DNA of 64,000 bases from DASSQJ01 sp963773655 (lineage in GTDB: Bacteria > Actinomycetota > Actinomycetes > Actinomycetales > Dermatophilaceae): positions 434,001 to 498,000 of the forward strand of contig CAVZBX010000001.1 in NCBI GenBank assembly GCA_963773655.1, written 5' to 3'. The notes under the pieces are model-generated. The model saw only the letters and a list, made by a program, of their open reading frames with translations. It had not been told where the DNA came from and did no database searches. The translations under genes and the position numbers were made by a program. Below are positions 44,731 to 54,041 of this stretch, piece after piece. Numbering within the stretch: the first letter of the stretch is position 1; the number at the start of each line of letters is the position of its first letter.

Positions 44731-45383
44731 CAGGGCGCCCGCCCCGTCCCGGGGAGCTCGGCGGTGAGGTAGTGCTGCAGCACGGGTGCGATGGCGGCGG
44801 CGAGCTCCTCCGCCGAGGTGTCGACCAGGGCCCGGAGCCCCACGATGTGGCGGGCCACGACCAGCCCGGCCATCTGCGAGCCGAGCAGGGCGGCCCGCAG
44901 CTCGGGGCGGTCGCCACCCAGGCGTCGGGCGATCGGCACGAGGATCCGCTCGGTGAGCAGGTCGCGGACGAGCGCCGCGGCCTCGTCCTCCGACGCCGCG
45001 GCCCGCAGCAGCCCGGTCATCGTCTGCCGCGCCTCCGGGGCCTCGAGCATCCTCATCGCGAAGCCGGCCAGCCGCCGGCCGGCGTTGTCCGGACCGTCGG
45101 CCAGCACCGACGCCAGCACCTCGTCCGGGTCGAAGGGCAGCTCGGCGACGCTGACGAACAACTGCTGCTTGGTGCCGAAGTAGTGGCTGACGAGCCGGGT
45201 GTCGACCCCGGCCTCCCTGGCGATGCCGCGCAGGGTCGTGCGGGGGTACCCCACCTCGGCGAACTGCCGGGTGGCCGCGGCGAGGATGGCGGCGCGGGTG
45301 CCACTGCCGGACGGCCGCCGGCCGCGGGCACGCCCGCTCCCTGCCGGGCCGGCCCCGGAGGTCGGTGTGCGTGCGGGCTCCAC
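44730..45383 (-). CDS. TetR family transcriptional regulator
   Basis: A 217-residue protein. A basic N-terminal extension (GRARGRRPSGSGTRAAIL) is followed by the HTH (FAEVGYPRTTLRGIAREAGV, DTRLVSHYFGTKQQLF). The ligand-binding domain resembles the TetR_C type with MTGLLRAAASEDEAAALVRD. It is the first gene of a unit with the Na+/H+ antiporter, which it presumably controls. TAGGCT lies 7 nt before the GTG, so a leaderless mRNA is expected. Confidence 0.9.
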   Translation of the reverse strand: MEPARTPTSGAGPAGSGRARGRRPSGSGTRAAILAAATRQFAEVGYPRTTLRGIAREAGVDTRLVSHYFGTKQQLFVSVAELPFDPDEVLASVLADGPDNAGRRLAGFAMRMLEAPEARQTMTGLLRAAASEDEAAALVRDLLTERILVPIARRLGGDRPELRAALLGSQMAGLVVARHIVGLRALVDTSAEELAAAIAPVLQHYLTAELPGTGRAP

Positions 45384-45390
45384 GTCGCGC

Positions 45391-45396
45391 AGCCTA
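45391..45396 (-). promoter_or_regulatory. -10 hexamer of leaderless tetR-antiporter promoter
   Basis: TAGGCT on the minus strand, 7 nt before the tetR GTG. Confidence 0.55.
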
Positions 45397-45418
45397 TGCC
45401 GCCGGACCGGCGGCGCGC

Positions 45419-47110
45419 TCAGCGCCCGAGCAGCGCCTCGCGGAGCACGTCCAGGCCCACCGAGCCGACGTCGAGGGCCCGGCGGTGGAAGTCCTTGAGG
45501 CTGAAGGCGTCGCCCTCACGGGCGGCGACCTCGTCGCGCAGCCCGATCCAGATCCGCTCGCCGACCTTGTAGCTCGGCGCCTGTCCGGGCCAGCCGAGGT
45601 AGCGGTCGAGCTCGAAGCGCATCTGCGCCTCGCCCTGGTTGGCGTGGGCGTCGAGGTACTGCCAGGCCTTGTCGTAGGTCCACGCGCCACCGCCGACCTC
45701 GGCCGGCGCCTCGAAGCCGCAGTGGACCCCGATGTCGATGACCACCCGGGCGGCCCGCAGCGACTGGCCGTCGAGCAGCCCCATGTAGTTGCCGGGCTCG
45801 CTCATGTACCCGAGGTCGGCCATCAGCCACTCCGCGTACAGCGCCCAGCCCTCGCCGTGGCCGCTGACCCAGCACAGGTGCCGTCGCCACCGGTTGAGCA
45901 GCTCGCTGCGGGCGGCGGTCTGGCCCACCTGCAGGTGGTGCCCCGGGACGCCCTCGTGGTACACGGTCGTGAGCTCGCGCCAGGTGCCGAACCGGGTGAC
46001 GCCCTTCGGCACCGACCACCACATCCGGCCCGGCCGCGAGAAGTCGTCGCTCGGCGGGGTGTAGTAGATGCCGCCGGTGTGGGTGGGGGCGATGCACCCC
46101 TCGATGGTGCGCACCGGCTGCGGGATGTCGAAGTGCACGTCGGCGAGGTCGGCGACGGCCGCGTCGGCGCGGTCCTGCATCCACGCCCGGAGCGCGTCGG
46201 TGCCCTCGACGCGGTACGCGGGGTCGGCGTCGAGGACCGCGATGGCCTCCTTGACGCTCGCGCCCCGGCGGATCCGTTGCGCGGTGGCCGCCATCTCGGC
46301 GTCGATCCGGGCCACCTCCTCCTGCCCCCAGGCGTAGGTCTCCTCGAGGTCGACGGTGGCGCCGAGGAAGTGACGGGAGGCCAGCCGGTAGCGCTCGATC
46401 CCCGCGGCGTCGGACTCGGGCGCCCGGTCGAGCAGGTGGGCGGCCAGGTCCTCGCCGAGCCGTCGGTAGGCCTCGGCGGCGGCCTCGGCGCCGGAGCGCA
46501 GGTCCGCGGCGACGGCGTCGTCCAGGGCGCCGTCGCCGGCGCGTGCCCGGGCCAGCAGCTCGGTGAAGTAGCCGTCGTCCGCGACGAGGTCGTCGCACTG
46601 GGCGACGCAGCGCTCCACCTGGCGCCGCGGGGCCACCTGCCCGCGGCCGGCCGCCTCCCGCAGGGTGGTGGTCCACTGCTCGAGCGCCGCGGGCACGGCG
46701 GCGAGTCGGGCCCCGATGGTGGCCCAGTCGTCCTGGGTGGCCGTCGGCATCAGGTCGAAGACACCGCGGACCCCCTGGAGCGGGGAGGCGAGGACGTTGA
46801 GCTCCATCAGGTCGTAGCCCGCCTCGTGCTCCTCGAGGGCCAGGCCGAGCCGCTCGCGCATCGCGGCCACGGTGACCCGGTCGATGTCGTCGGCGGGCGG
46901 GGTGGTGTCGAGGCGGCGCAGCGCGTCGCGAGCCAGCGCGGCGTGGTGCTCGTAGCCGGCCGGGGAGAGGTCGTCGAGCTCGCGCTGGTGCTCCGGCAGG
47001 CCGAGGTAGGTGGCCTGCATCGGGCTGGCGGCGACGACGGCCCGGAAGTAGTCGTCGGCGACGGCGTCGACGGCGGTCGGCCGACGGGCGGGGGCGGGGG
47101 TCTCGCTCAC
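45419..47110 (-). CDS. DUF885 family protein (putative zinc-dependent hydrolase)
   Basis: A 563-residue, mostly helical protein without a signal peptide. YHEGVPGHHLQVGQ (His about 385) is the DUF885 metal-site-like motif, followed by GHGEGWALYAEWL and DIGVHCGFE; YYTPPSDDFSRPGRMWW precedes it. The pattern recalls metallocarboxypeptidase-like active sites, and peptidase function is suggested but unproven for the family. GTG 47110 is 7 nt from TAGCGT. It is divergent from a MOSC gene. Confidence 0.88.
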   Translation of the reverse strand: MSETPAPARRPTAVDAVADDYFRAVVAASPMQATYLGLPEHQRELDDLSPAGYEHHAALARDALRRLDTTPPADDIDRVTVAAMRERLGLALEEHEAGYDLMELNVLASPLQGVRGVFDLMPTATQDDWATIGARLAAVPAALEQWTTTLREAAGRGQVAPRRQVERCVAQCDDLVADDGYFTELLARARAGDGALDDAVAADLRSGAEAAAEAYRRLGEDLAAHLLDRAPESDAAGIERYRLASRHFLGATVDLEETYAWGQEEVARIDAEMAATAQRIRRGASVKEAIAVLDADPAYRVEGTDALRAWMQDRADAAVADLADVHFDIPQPVRTIEGCIAPTHTGGIYYTPPSDDFSRPGRMWWSVPKGVTRFGTWRELTTVYHEGVPGHHLQVGQTAARSELLNRWRRHLCWVSGHGEGWALYAEWLMADLGYMSEPGNYMGLLDGQSLRAARVVIDIGVHCGFEAPAEVGGGAWTYDKAWQYLDAHANQGEAQMRFELDRYLGWPGQAPSYKVGERIWIGLRDEVAAREGDAFSLKDFHRRALDVGSVGLDVLREALLGR

Positions 47111-47117
47111 CCGGGGG

Positions 47118-47123
47118 ACGCTA
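47118..47123 (-). promoter_or_regulatory. -10 hexamer of leaderless DUF885 promoter
   Basis: TAGCGT on the minus strand, 7 nt before the GTG. Confidence 0.5.
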
Positions 47124-47175
47124 CCCGAGCGGTGCCGCGGGATCGCCCGGACATCCCGGGCCCCGTCGGGGCCGG

Positions 47176-47181
47176 TACCGT
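47176..47181 (+). promoter_or_regulatory. -10 hexamer of leaderless MOSC promoter
   Basis: TACCGT, 7 nt before GTG 47189. Confidence 0.45.
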
Positions 47182-47188
47182 CGGGCAC

Positions 47189-47848
47189 GTGAGCGCACTC
47201 GTCCGGTCCGTCAACGTCGGGGCGCCCCGGGAGGGCATCGGCTCCAAGGGGCGGACCACCGGCATCGACAAGCGCCCGACCACCCGGATCGAGGTCCGCG
47301 ACCCGGGCCCCAGGAAGGGTGGCCTGGGCAGCGGCGTGGTGGGCGACGAGGTCTGCGCGCGCAGGCACCACGGCGGGTCGCGGCAGGCCGTCTACGCGGT
47401 GGCCCGGGAAGAGCTCGACCACTGGGGGGACGAGCTCGGGAGACCGCTCACCGACGGCACCTTCGGGGAGAACCTCACGACCGAGGGGCTCGACGTGGAC
47501 GGGGCCCTGGTGGGGGAGCGCTGGCGGGTCGGCGACGTCGTCCTCGAGGTGGCGGGCCCCCGCATCCCGTGCGCGAACTTCGCTGCGTGGATGGGCGAGA
47601 AGGGGTGGGTCAGGCGGTTCGTCGCCCACGGCCGCCCGGGCGCCTACCTCGCCGTGGTCCGTGCCGGGTCGGTCGAGCCGGGGCAGCCGGTCGCCGTGGT
47701 GTCCCGTCCCGAGCACGGCATCACCGTCTCCACCGTGCTGGCGGCCTGGTTCGGCGACACCGAGGCGGCCCGGCGCGTGCTCGCCGCCGGCGTGCTCGCC
47801 GAGGACGAGCACCGCGAGCTCGAGCGGCTGCTCACCCGCCGCGCCTGA
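47189..47848 (+). CDS. MOSC domain protein (YiiM-like)
   Basis: A 219-residue beta-rich protein. Family marks: RSVNVGAPREGIGSKGRTTG, the core HHGGSRQAVYAVAREELDHW, TFGENLTTEGLDVDGALVGE and the conserved Cys in GPRIPCANFAAWMG, which would bind Mo-cofactor or carry sulfur. A helical C-terminal extension follows. YiiM-type members handle N-hydroxylated compounds or molybdenum cofactor; the substrate is unknown here. It converges on accE. Confidence 0.87.
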   Translation: MSALVRSVNVGAPREGIGSKGRTTGIDKRPTTRIEVRDPGPRKGGLGSGVVGDEVCARRHHGGSRQAVYAVAREELDHWGDELGRPLTDGTFGENLTTEGLDVDGALVGERWRVGDVVLEVAGPRIPCANFAAWMGEKGWVRRFVAHGRPGAYLAVVRAGSVEPGQPVAVVSRPEHGITVSTVLAAWFGDTEAARRVLAAGVLAEDEHRELERLLTRRA

Positions 47849-47894
47849 GCCGTTGCGTCCACCTACCTGTCTGGCCGACCCGGCTCGTTGACCG

Positions 47895-47913
47895 CGCGGG
47901 CGGACCGCCCGCG
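47895..47913. terminator. Short GC hairpin between MOSC and accE
   Basis: CGCGGGC-GGACC-GCCCGCG, a 7-bp stem with a 5-nt loop between convergent stops. Weak: no U-tract. Confidence 0.4.
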
Positions 47914-47929
47914 ACGACGGTGGGCCGGA

Positions 47930-48151
47930 TCAGTGACGGTACGTGGTCCGCCACGCACCGGCACCGGGCGACAGGGGGCGGCGCATCGCGACGGCGTGCG
48001 ACGCCCAGGTGGAGACCCGGCGCGGGGGCGGGTCGCCGTCGCCGCCGCCGGCCGCGGCGAGCACCGCGACGACGGCCGCGACGTCCTCGGGGGTCGCCGG
48101 GCCGCTGATCCCGATCGCCGGTTCAGGAGGTCGGGGATCGGTGTCGGGCAT
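47930..48151 (-). CDS. accE: Acyl-CoA carboxylase epsilon subunit
   Basis: A 73-residue protein with the actinobacterial epsilon pattern: PATPEDVAAVVAVLAAA helix near the middle, then STWASHAVAMRRPL and the ending PGAGAWRTTYRH. The epsilon subunit stabilises the AccA3-AccD5 holoenzyme for acetyl- or propionyl-CoA carboxylation. It lies downstream of accD5, but a 42-bp repeat array fills the gap and no Shine-Dalgarno is visible before its ATG. Translation may depend on coupling through the repeat-encoded reading frame. Confidence 0.85.
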   Translation of the reverse strand: MPDTDPRPPEPAIGISGPATPEDVAAVVAVLAAAGGGDGDPPPRRVSTWASHAVAMRRPLSPGAGAWRTTYRH

Positions 48152-48283
48152 GGTGCTTGGAGCGGTGGGGTCCCCCTGGGCGCTGAGTCTGCGAAGGGGT
48201 CATAGGGTGGGGTCCCCCTGGGCCCTGAGCCTGCGAAGGGGTCATAGGGTGGGGTCCCCCTGGGCCCTGAGCCTGCGAAGGGG

Positions 48284-48287
<4 letters not shown>
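48123..48287 (-). CDS. Repeat-encoded 54-codon reading frame linking accD5 and accE
   Basis: Begins with ATG overlapping the accD5 stop (ATGA). It encodes three units related to MTPSQAQGPGGPHP, then SKHHARHRSPTS, stopping 26-28 nt inside accE in another frame. Each 42-bp repeat is exactly 14 codons and carries its own ATG, so unit number never changes the frame. Whether the peptide matters is unknown. The simplest role is to keep ribosomes moving from accD5 to accE. It may equally be chance translation of a repeat. Confidence 0.35.

Positions 48288-48289
<2 letters not shown>
48164..48289. repeat. Minisatellite: three 42-bp tandem copies
   Basis: Units 48164-48205, 48206-48247 and 48248-48289, almost identical (the first has two or three substitutions). 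Each holds GGTGGGGTCCCCCTGGG. The last unit covers the accD5 stop codon. No intervening spacers. Confidence 0.95.
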
Positions 48290-49912
<1,623 letters not shown>

Positions 49913-49918
49913 GCCCCG

Positions 49919-49924
49919 AGCCTA
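49919..49924 (-). promoter_or_regulatory. -10 hexamer of leaderless accD5 promoter
   Basis: TAGGCT on the minus strand, 6 nt before the accD5 ATG. It shares two base pairs with the birA -10. Confidence 0.6.
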
Positions 49925-49928
49925 GCCT
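49923..49928 (+). promoter_or_regulatory. -10 hexamer of leaderless birA promoter
   Basis: TAGCCT, 7 nt before GTG 49936. It overlaps the divergent accD5 -10 by 2 bp, so one polymerase bound here should exclude the other. Confidence 0.55.
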
Positions 49929-49935
49929 TGGCCGG

Positions 49936-50703
49936 GTGAGCCCCACTCCCCGCCCGACCCCGCTCGCCGGAGCCTCCGTGCAGCCGGGGGACCCGTGGTC
50001 CCCGGTGGAGGTCTACGACGTGCTCGGCTCGACCAACGACGAGGTCCGTGCCGGCCCCCGGCCGTGGCGGGTCGTCGTCGCCGAGCGCCAGGAGCAGGGC
50101 CGCGGCCGGCTCGGCCGCACGTGGACGACCACGCCCGGGACCTCGCTCGCCGTCTCGGTCCTCGCGCCCGTGCCGCCGTCGGGTGCCGGGTGGGTCCCGC
50201 TGCTCGCCGGGCTCGCCGTGCACCGTGCCGTCGAGGAGGTGGCCGGGCTGGCCACGGCGCTGAAGTGGCCGAACGACGTGCTCGTCCCGGCCGACGAGGA
50301 CCGCAAGGTCGCGGGGCTGCTCTGCGAGTGGGTGCCCGAGGGCGTGGTCGTGGGCCTCGGGCTGAACGTCTCCGCGGCGCGCGAGGACCTCCCCGTCGAC
50401 ACCGCCACCTCGCTGCTCGCCGCCGGGGCCCCGGAGGTCGACCGCGCCCGGCTGCTCACCGCGTACCTCGCCCACCTCGCACGGGTCCTGCGGGAGGACA
50501 CCGGCCCGTCCGGCCCCTCCGTCGCCGCCTACCGGGCGGCGTGTGCCACGGTGGGCGCCGAGGTCGAGGTGCACGCCCCCGACGGTTCGGTCCGCCGGGG
50601 CACGGCGACAGGTGTCGACGGGGAGGGCAGACTGGCGGTCCGCACCCCGGCCGGCGAGGAGCTCGTCTCGGCCGGCGACGTGCGGCACGTCCGCACCCGG
50701 TGA
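49936..50703 (+). CDS. birA: Biotin--[acetyl-CoA-carboxylase] ligase
   Basis: A 255-residue monofunctional ligase; there is no N-terminal HTH, so it is not a repressor. It attaches biotin to AccA3 Lys via biotinyl-AMP. Motifs: VYDVLGSTNDEVRA, QEQGRGRLGRTW (biotinyl-AMP loop), LKWPNDVLV and KVAGLLCEW. A C-terminal SH3-like cap follows. Placement beside accD5 matches function. The GTG start 7 nt after TAGCCT favours MSPTPRPT as N-terminus. Confidence 0.93.
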   Translation: MSPTPRPTPLAGASVQPGDPWSPVEVYDVLGSTNDEVRAGPRPWRVVVAERQEQGRGRLGRTWTTTPGTSLAVSVLAPVPPSGAGWVPLLAGLAVHRAVEEVAGLATALKWPNDVLVPADEDRKVAGLLCEWVPEGVVVGLGLNVSAAREDLPVDTATSLLAAGAPEVDRARLLTAYLAHLARVLREDTGPSGPSVAAYRAACATVGAEVEVHAPDGSVRRGTATGVDGEGRLAVRTPAGEELVSAGDVRHVRTR

Positions 50704-50714
50704 GAGGAGGGGGA

Positions 50715-51806
50715 GTGTCCGACACCGAGAGCCAGGAGGAGGTCGCCGCGGGCCCGCACGCTCCCGACCTCCCCGAGGTCGTCGAGCGAGCCCTGCTCGG
50801 CCGGTCCGCGTCGATCACCCGCTCGGAGGTCTCGCAGGGGGCCGGCGTGCCGGCCCTGCGGGCGCGTGCGTTCTGGCACGCGATGGGCCTGCAGCTCGTC
50901 GACGACGACGAGGCGATGTTCACCGAGGCCGACCGCGAGGCGCTCGGGCGGGTCTCGCGGATGATCGACGAGGGGGCGGTCACCGAGGAGCTCGCCCTCG
51001 GGATGACGCGCGCCCTCGCCCGCACCGCCGACCGGCTCGCCGTGTGGCAGACCCAGCTCGTCGCCGAGTCGCTCACCTCGCCGTTCAGCGAGGAGCTCGA
51101 GGGCAAGGACAGCCGGTCGGTGCCCGCGCCGGACATCGCCACCGACGCGGCCAACCTGCTCGCCCGGATCAGCGACGACCTCGAGCCCCTGCTCGCGTAC
51201 GTGTGGCGCCGGCACCTCACCGCAGCCGTCCACCGGATGCTCGCCGACGCCGACCCCTCGGTGCGGCAGGACCCGTCGGCCCCGCTGCGGGTGGTCGGCT
51301 TCGCCGACCTGGTCTCGTTCACCTCGTTCGTGCGCCGGATGAGCGAAAGGCAGCTCGCCCGGCTCGTGCAGCGCTTCGAGCTGCTGGCCAGCGACGTCGT
51401 CACCGAGCACGGTGGCCGGGTGATCAAGACCGTCGGCGACGAGGTGCTCTTCGTCCACACCGACGTGGCCGCGGGCTCCGCGATCGCGCTCGACCTCGTC
51501 GACGCCATGGCCGAGGACGAGATCGTCCCCCCGGTGCGGGTCGGCCTCGCGTACGGCCGGGTGGTCTCGCGCCTCGGCGACATCTTCGGGATGACGGTGA
51601 ACAAGGCCAGCCGGATCACCGCGGTCACCCCGTCCGGCACCGTCTACGTCGACGACGGGATGGCGACGGCGCTGCGCTCGGTCTCCGGCTTCACCGCCAC
51701 CGAGCGTCGCCGCCGGATGCTGCGCGGCATCGGCATCGTCACCCTCCACGAGCTCGGCCGGGCGACGGCCGGACGGCGGACGACCCCCGACTCGGACGGC
51801 GGCTGA
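50715..51806 (+). CDS. Class III adenylate cyclase with N-terminal regulatory domain
   Basis: A 363-residue soluble cyclase making cAMP. Residues about 30-160 are a helical regulatory region (ASITRSEVSQGAGVPALRAR, FTEADREALGRVSRMIDEGA) like that of pH-responsive mycobacterial Rv1264. The catalytic domain starts near 190: metal Asp198 in FADLVSFTSF, adenine-selecting Lys238 and metal Asp242 in IKTVGDEVLF, and transition-state Asn296/Arg300 in TVNKASRIT. All key residues are present, so it should be an active homodimer. It begins 11 nt after birA with a GAGGAGGGG ribosome site, so the two are cotranscribed. Confidence 0.9.
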   Translation: MSDTESQEEVAAGPHAPDLPEVVERALLGRSASITRSEVSQGAGVPALRARAFWHAMGLQLVDDDEAMFTEADREALGRVSRMIDEGAVTEELALGMTRALARTADRLAVWQTQLVAESLTSPFSEELEGKDSRSVPAPDIATDAANLLARISDDLEPLLAYVWRRHLTAAVHRMLADADPSVRQDPSAPLRVVGFADLVSFTSFVRRMSERQLARLVQRFELLASDVVTEHGGRVIKTVGDEVLFVHTDVAAGSAIALDLVDAMAEDEIVPPVRVGLAYGRVVSRLGDIFGMTVNKASRITAVTPSGTVYVDDGMATALRSVSGFTATERRRRMLRGIGIVTLHELGRATAGRRTTPDSDGG

Positions 51807-51819
51807 GGGCCTGCGTGGC

Positions 51820-51825
51820 TACGAT
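51820..51825 (+). promoter_or_regulatory. -10 hexamer of leaderless response-regulator promoter
   Basis: TACGAT, 6 nt before ATG 51832. Confidence 0.55.
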
Positions 51826-51831
51826 CCCCCC

Positions 51832-52512
51832 ATGACCAAGGTGCTGCTCGCCGAGGACGACCCCGCCATCTCGGACCCCCTCGCCCGGGCCCTGCGCCGC
51901 GAGGGCTACGAGGTCGACGTGTGCACCGACGGCGAGTCCGCCCTCGAGGAGGGGCTCAAGCACCCGGACCTGCTCGTGCTCGACCTGGGGCTGCCGAAGA
52001 TGGACGGCCTCGAGGTCTGCCGCCGGCTGCGCCAGGAGGGCAGCCACGTGCCGGTCCTCGTGCTCACCGCCCGGGCCGACGAGGTCGACACCGTCGTCGG
52101 GCTCGACGCCGGTGCCGACGACTACGTCACCAAGCCGTTCCGGCTCGCCGAGCTGCTGGCCCGGGCGCGGGCGCTGCTCCGCCGCGGGGTCCCGGAGGCC
52201 GCGGAGGCCGGCCACGACCCCCTGCTGAGCATCGACCCCGACGGACGGCGGGTGTTCCTGCGCGGCGACGAGGTCACGCTGACCGGCAAGGAGTTCGAGC
52301 TGCTCCGGGTGCTGGTCGCGAACGAGGGCAAGGTCGTCTCCCGCGAGAAGCTGATGCGCGACGTCTGGGACAGCGCCTGGTACGGCTCCACCAAGACCCT
52401 CGACATGCACATCTCGGTGCTGCGCCGCAAGCTCGGCGACGACGCCGCGCACCCGCGCTACATCACGACGATCCGGGGGCTGGGCTTCCGCTTCGACGCC
52501 CCGGACGAGTAG
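51832..52512 (+). CDS. OmpR-family two-component response regulator
   Basis: A 226-residue protein. Receiver domain: acidic EDD at 8-10, phospho-acceptor Asp51 in LLVLDLGLPKMDG, and switch Lys101 in YVTKPF. C-terminal winged helix: VTLTGKEFELLRVLVANEGK and TLDMHISVLRRKLGD. It should be phosphorylated by the adjacent histidine kinase, whose start is 6 nt downstream. Target genes are unknown. Confidence 0.94.
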   Translation: MTKVLLAEDDPAISDPLARALRREGYEVDVCTDGESALEEGLKHPDLLVLDLGLPKMDGLEVCRRLRQEGSHVPVLVLTARADEVDTVVGLDAGADDYVTKPFRLAELLARARALLRRGVPEAAEAGHDPLLSIDPDGRRVFLRGDEVTLTGKEFELLRVLVANEGKVVSREKLMRDVWDSAWYGSTKTLDMHISVLRRKLGDDAAHPRYITTIRGLGFRFDAPDE

Positions 52513-52518
52513 CCGTCG

Positions 52519-53505
52519 GTGCGGCGCGTCATCCTCGTCGTCGCCCTCGAGGCGGCGGTCGCGACCTTCGTCGCGGTCCTCGTCGGCGTCCTCGCCGTGG
52601 AGCTGGCCCGCCCGGCGCTCACCCTGGAGGACACCCGGTTGCTCATGCTCGGCGCCGTGCTCGGCGGCGGCGCCGTCGGGCTGCTCCTCGCCGCGCTGGC
52701 CGCCCTGCGGCACGCCGACCGGCTGGCCGCCACCCTCGAGACGCTGCGGCAGCGCGTGGAGCGGCTCGCCGGTGGCGACACCCGGCCGAGCCCGCTGACC
52801 ACCGGCATCGAGGAGGTCGACCGGCTCGACGAGGCCCTGGTGCGCGGCGCCCAGCACACCGCCCGCCGGCTGGCCTCGGAGCGCGACTTCGCCGCCGACG
52901 CCTCCCACCAGCTGCGGACCCCGCTCACGGCGCTGCTCATGCGCCTCGAGGAGATCGCGGCCACCGACGACCTCGGCGTCGTGGCCGAGGAGTCGACGAT
53001 CGCGATCGCCCAGGTGGAGCGGCTCAGCCGGGTCGTCGACGACCTGATGAGCCGCACCCGCAGCGGCGTCGGGGCCAGCCCGGCAGTCTCGCTCGACTCG
53101 GTGCTGGCCTCGCTGCAGCGCGAGTGGCAGCCCGCCTTCGCCAGCGCCCGGCGCAGCATCCACGTCAGCGGTGAGCGCGGCCTCGGCGTCCGGGCCACCC
53201 CGGTGGCGCTCGCCCAGATCCTCACGACGCTGCTCGAGAACTCGCTCTCCCACGGCCAGGGCACGGTCGAGATCGCCGCGCGGCGCTCCGGCCCCTCGGT
53301 GGTCATCGAGGTCACCGACGGCGGCGAGGGGGTGCCGGCCACCATCGCGCCGCACGTCTTCGAGCGCTCGGTGTCCTCCACGGGCAGCGGCCTGGGGCTG
53401 TCGCTGGCCCGCGACCTGGCCGAGGCGGCCGGGGGCCGGCTCGAGCTCGTCAGCGCCCGCCCGGCGGTCTTCGCGCTGTTCCTCTCGGCGGCCGCCGACG
53501 GGTGA
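52519..53505 (+). CDS. Two-component sensor histidine kinase
   Basis: A 328-residue protein. Two N-terminal membrane helices with a very short external loop (about 8-29 and 42-64) suggest an intramembrane or membrane-state sensor rather than a ligand-binding one. HAMP-like linker, H-box DASHQLRTPLTAL (phospho-His130), N-box LENSLSHG, G-boxes DGGEGVP and SGLGLSLARDL. It pairs with the upstream OmpR-type regulator. It converges with GtrA, 18 nt apart. Confidence 0.92.
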   Translation: MRRVILVVALEAAVATFVAVLVGVLAVELARPALTLEDTRLLMLGAVLGGGAVGLLLAALAALRHADRLAATLETLRQRVERLAGGDTRPSPLTTGIEEVDRLDEALVRGAQHTARRLASERDFAADASHQLRTPLTALLMRLEEIAATDDLGVVAEESTIAIAQVERLSRVVDDLMSRTRSGVGASPAVSLDSVLASLQREWQPAFASARRSIHVSGERGLGVRATPVALAQILTTLLENSLSHGQGTVEIAARRSGPSVVIEVTDGGEGVPATIAPHVFERSVSSTGSGLGLSLARDLAEAAGGRLELVSARPAVFALFLSAAADG

Positions 53506-53523
53506 GCGGGTGGTGCGTGCGGG

Positions 53524-54000
53524 TCAGAGGGGCTCGCCGGCGAAGACGAACCGGCGGTAGGCCCAGAAGCGGAACAGGGTGCCGAGCCCGATCCCCACGA
53601 TCGTGGCGACGTTGTCGGCGAGGATCGAGGTGAACCCGAGGCCGTAGTGCGAGAGCGCGAGCGTGGCGGCCGAGATGCCGAGGGCGATGGCGTTGACCCC
53701 GAAGAAGAGCCCGACCTCGTGGTGCATCCGGCGGCTGACCCGGTGACGGAAGGTCCACTGCCGGTTGCCCAGCCACGCGACGAGGGTGGCGACCGCGCCG
53801 GAGATGATCTTGGCGGTCGTCACCTTGTCCTCGAGCACGGTGTGCCAGAGCAGGTTGGCGAGCCCCAGGTCGATGGCGAAGGCGACCGCACCGACGACCC
53901 CGAACTTGATCATCTCGCGGTAGAGGACGTCGAGCGCCTCGCGGGCCCGGTCGAGCAGCCCCGGGACCGTCCCCTTGGCGGGTGCGTCGTCCATGGTCAC
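53524..54000 (-). CDS. GtrA family membrane protein
   Basis: About 158 residues with four helices: MIKFGVVGAVAFAIDLGLAN, IISGAVATLVAWLGNRQWTF, the VNAIALGISAATLALSHYGL region and IVGIGLGTLFRFWAYRRFVF. GtrA proteins flip or hand over polyprenyl-linked sugars in wall or surface polysaccharide assembly. GTG 54000 is preferred because TAGAGT is 7 nt upstream; ATG 53994 is also possible. A GtrA gene beside purK is also found in mycobacteria. Confidence 0.85.
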   Translation of the reverse strand: MTMDDAPAKGTVPGLLDRAREALDVLYREMIKFGVVGAVAFAIDLGLANLLWHTVLEDKVTTAKIISGAVATLVAWLGNRQWTFRHRVSRRMHHEVGLFFGVNAIALGISAATLALSHYGLGFTSILADNVATIVGIGLGTLFRFWAYRRFVFAGEPL

Positions 54001-54007
54001 CCTCGCC

Positions 54008-54013
54008 ACTCTA
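54008..54013 (-). promoter_or_regulatory. -10 hexamer of leaderless GtrA promoter
   Basis: TAGAGT on the minus strand, 7 nt before GTG 54000. Confidence 0.5.
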
Positions 54014-54029
54014 GCCACGGGGCCGCCGA

Positions 54030-54035
54030 TATCCT
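54030..54035 (+). promoter_or_regulatory. -10 hexamer of leaderless purK promoter
   Basis: TATCCT, 6 nt before GTG 54042. It is divergent from the GtrA -10, 22 bp apart. Confidence 0.55.
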
Positions 54036-54041
54036 CTGCCG

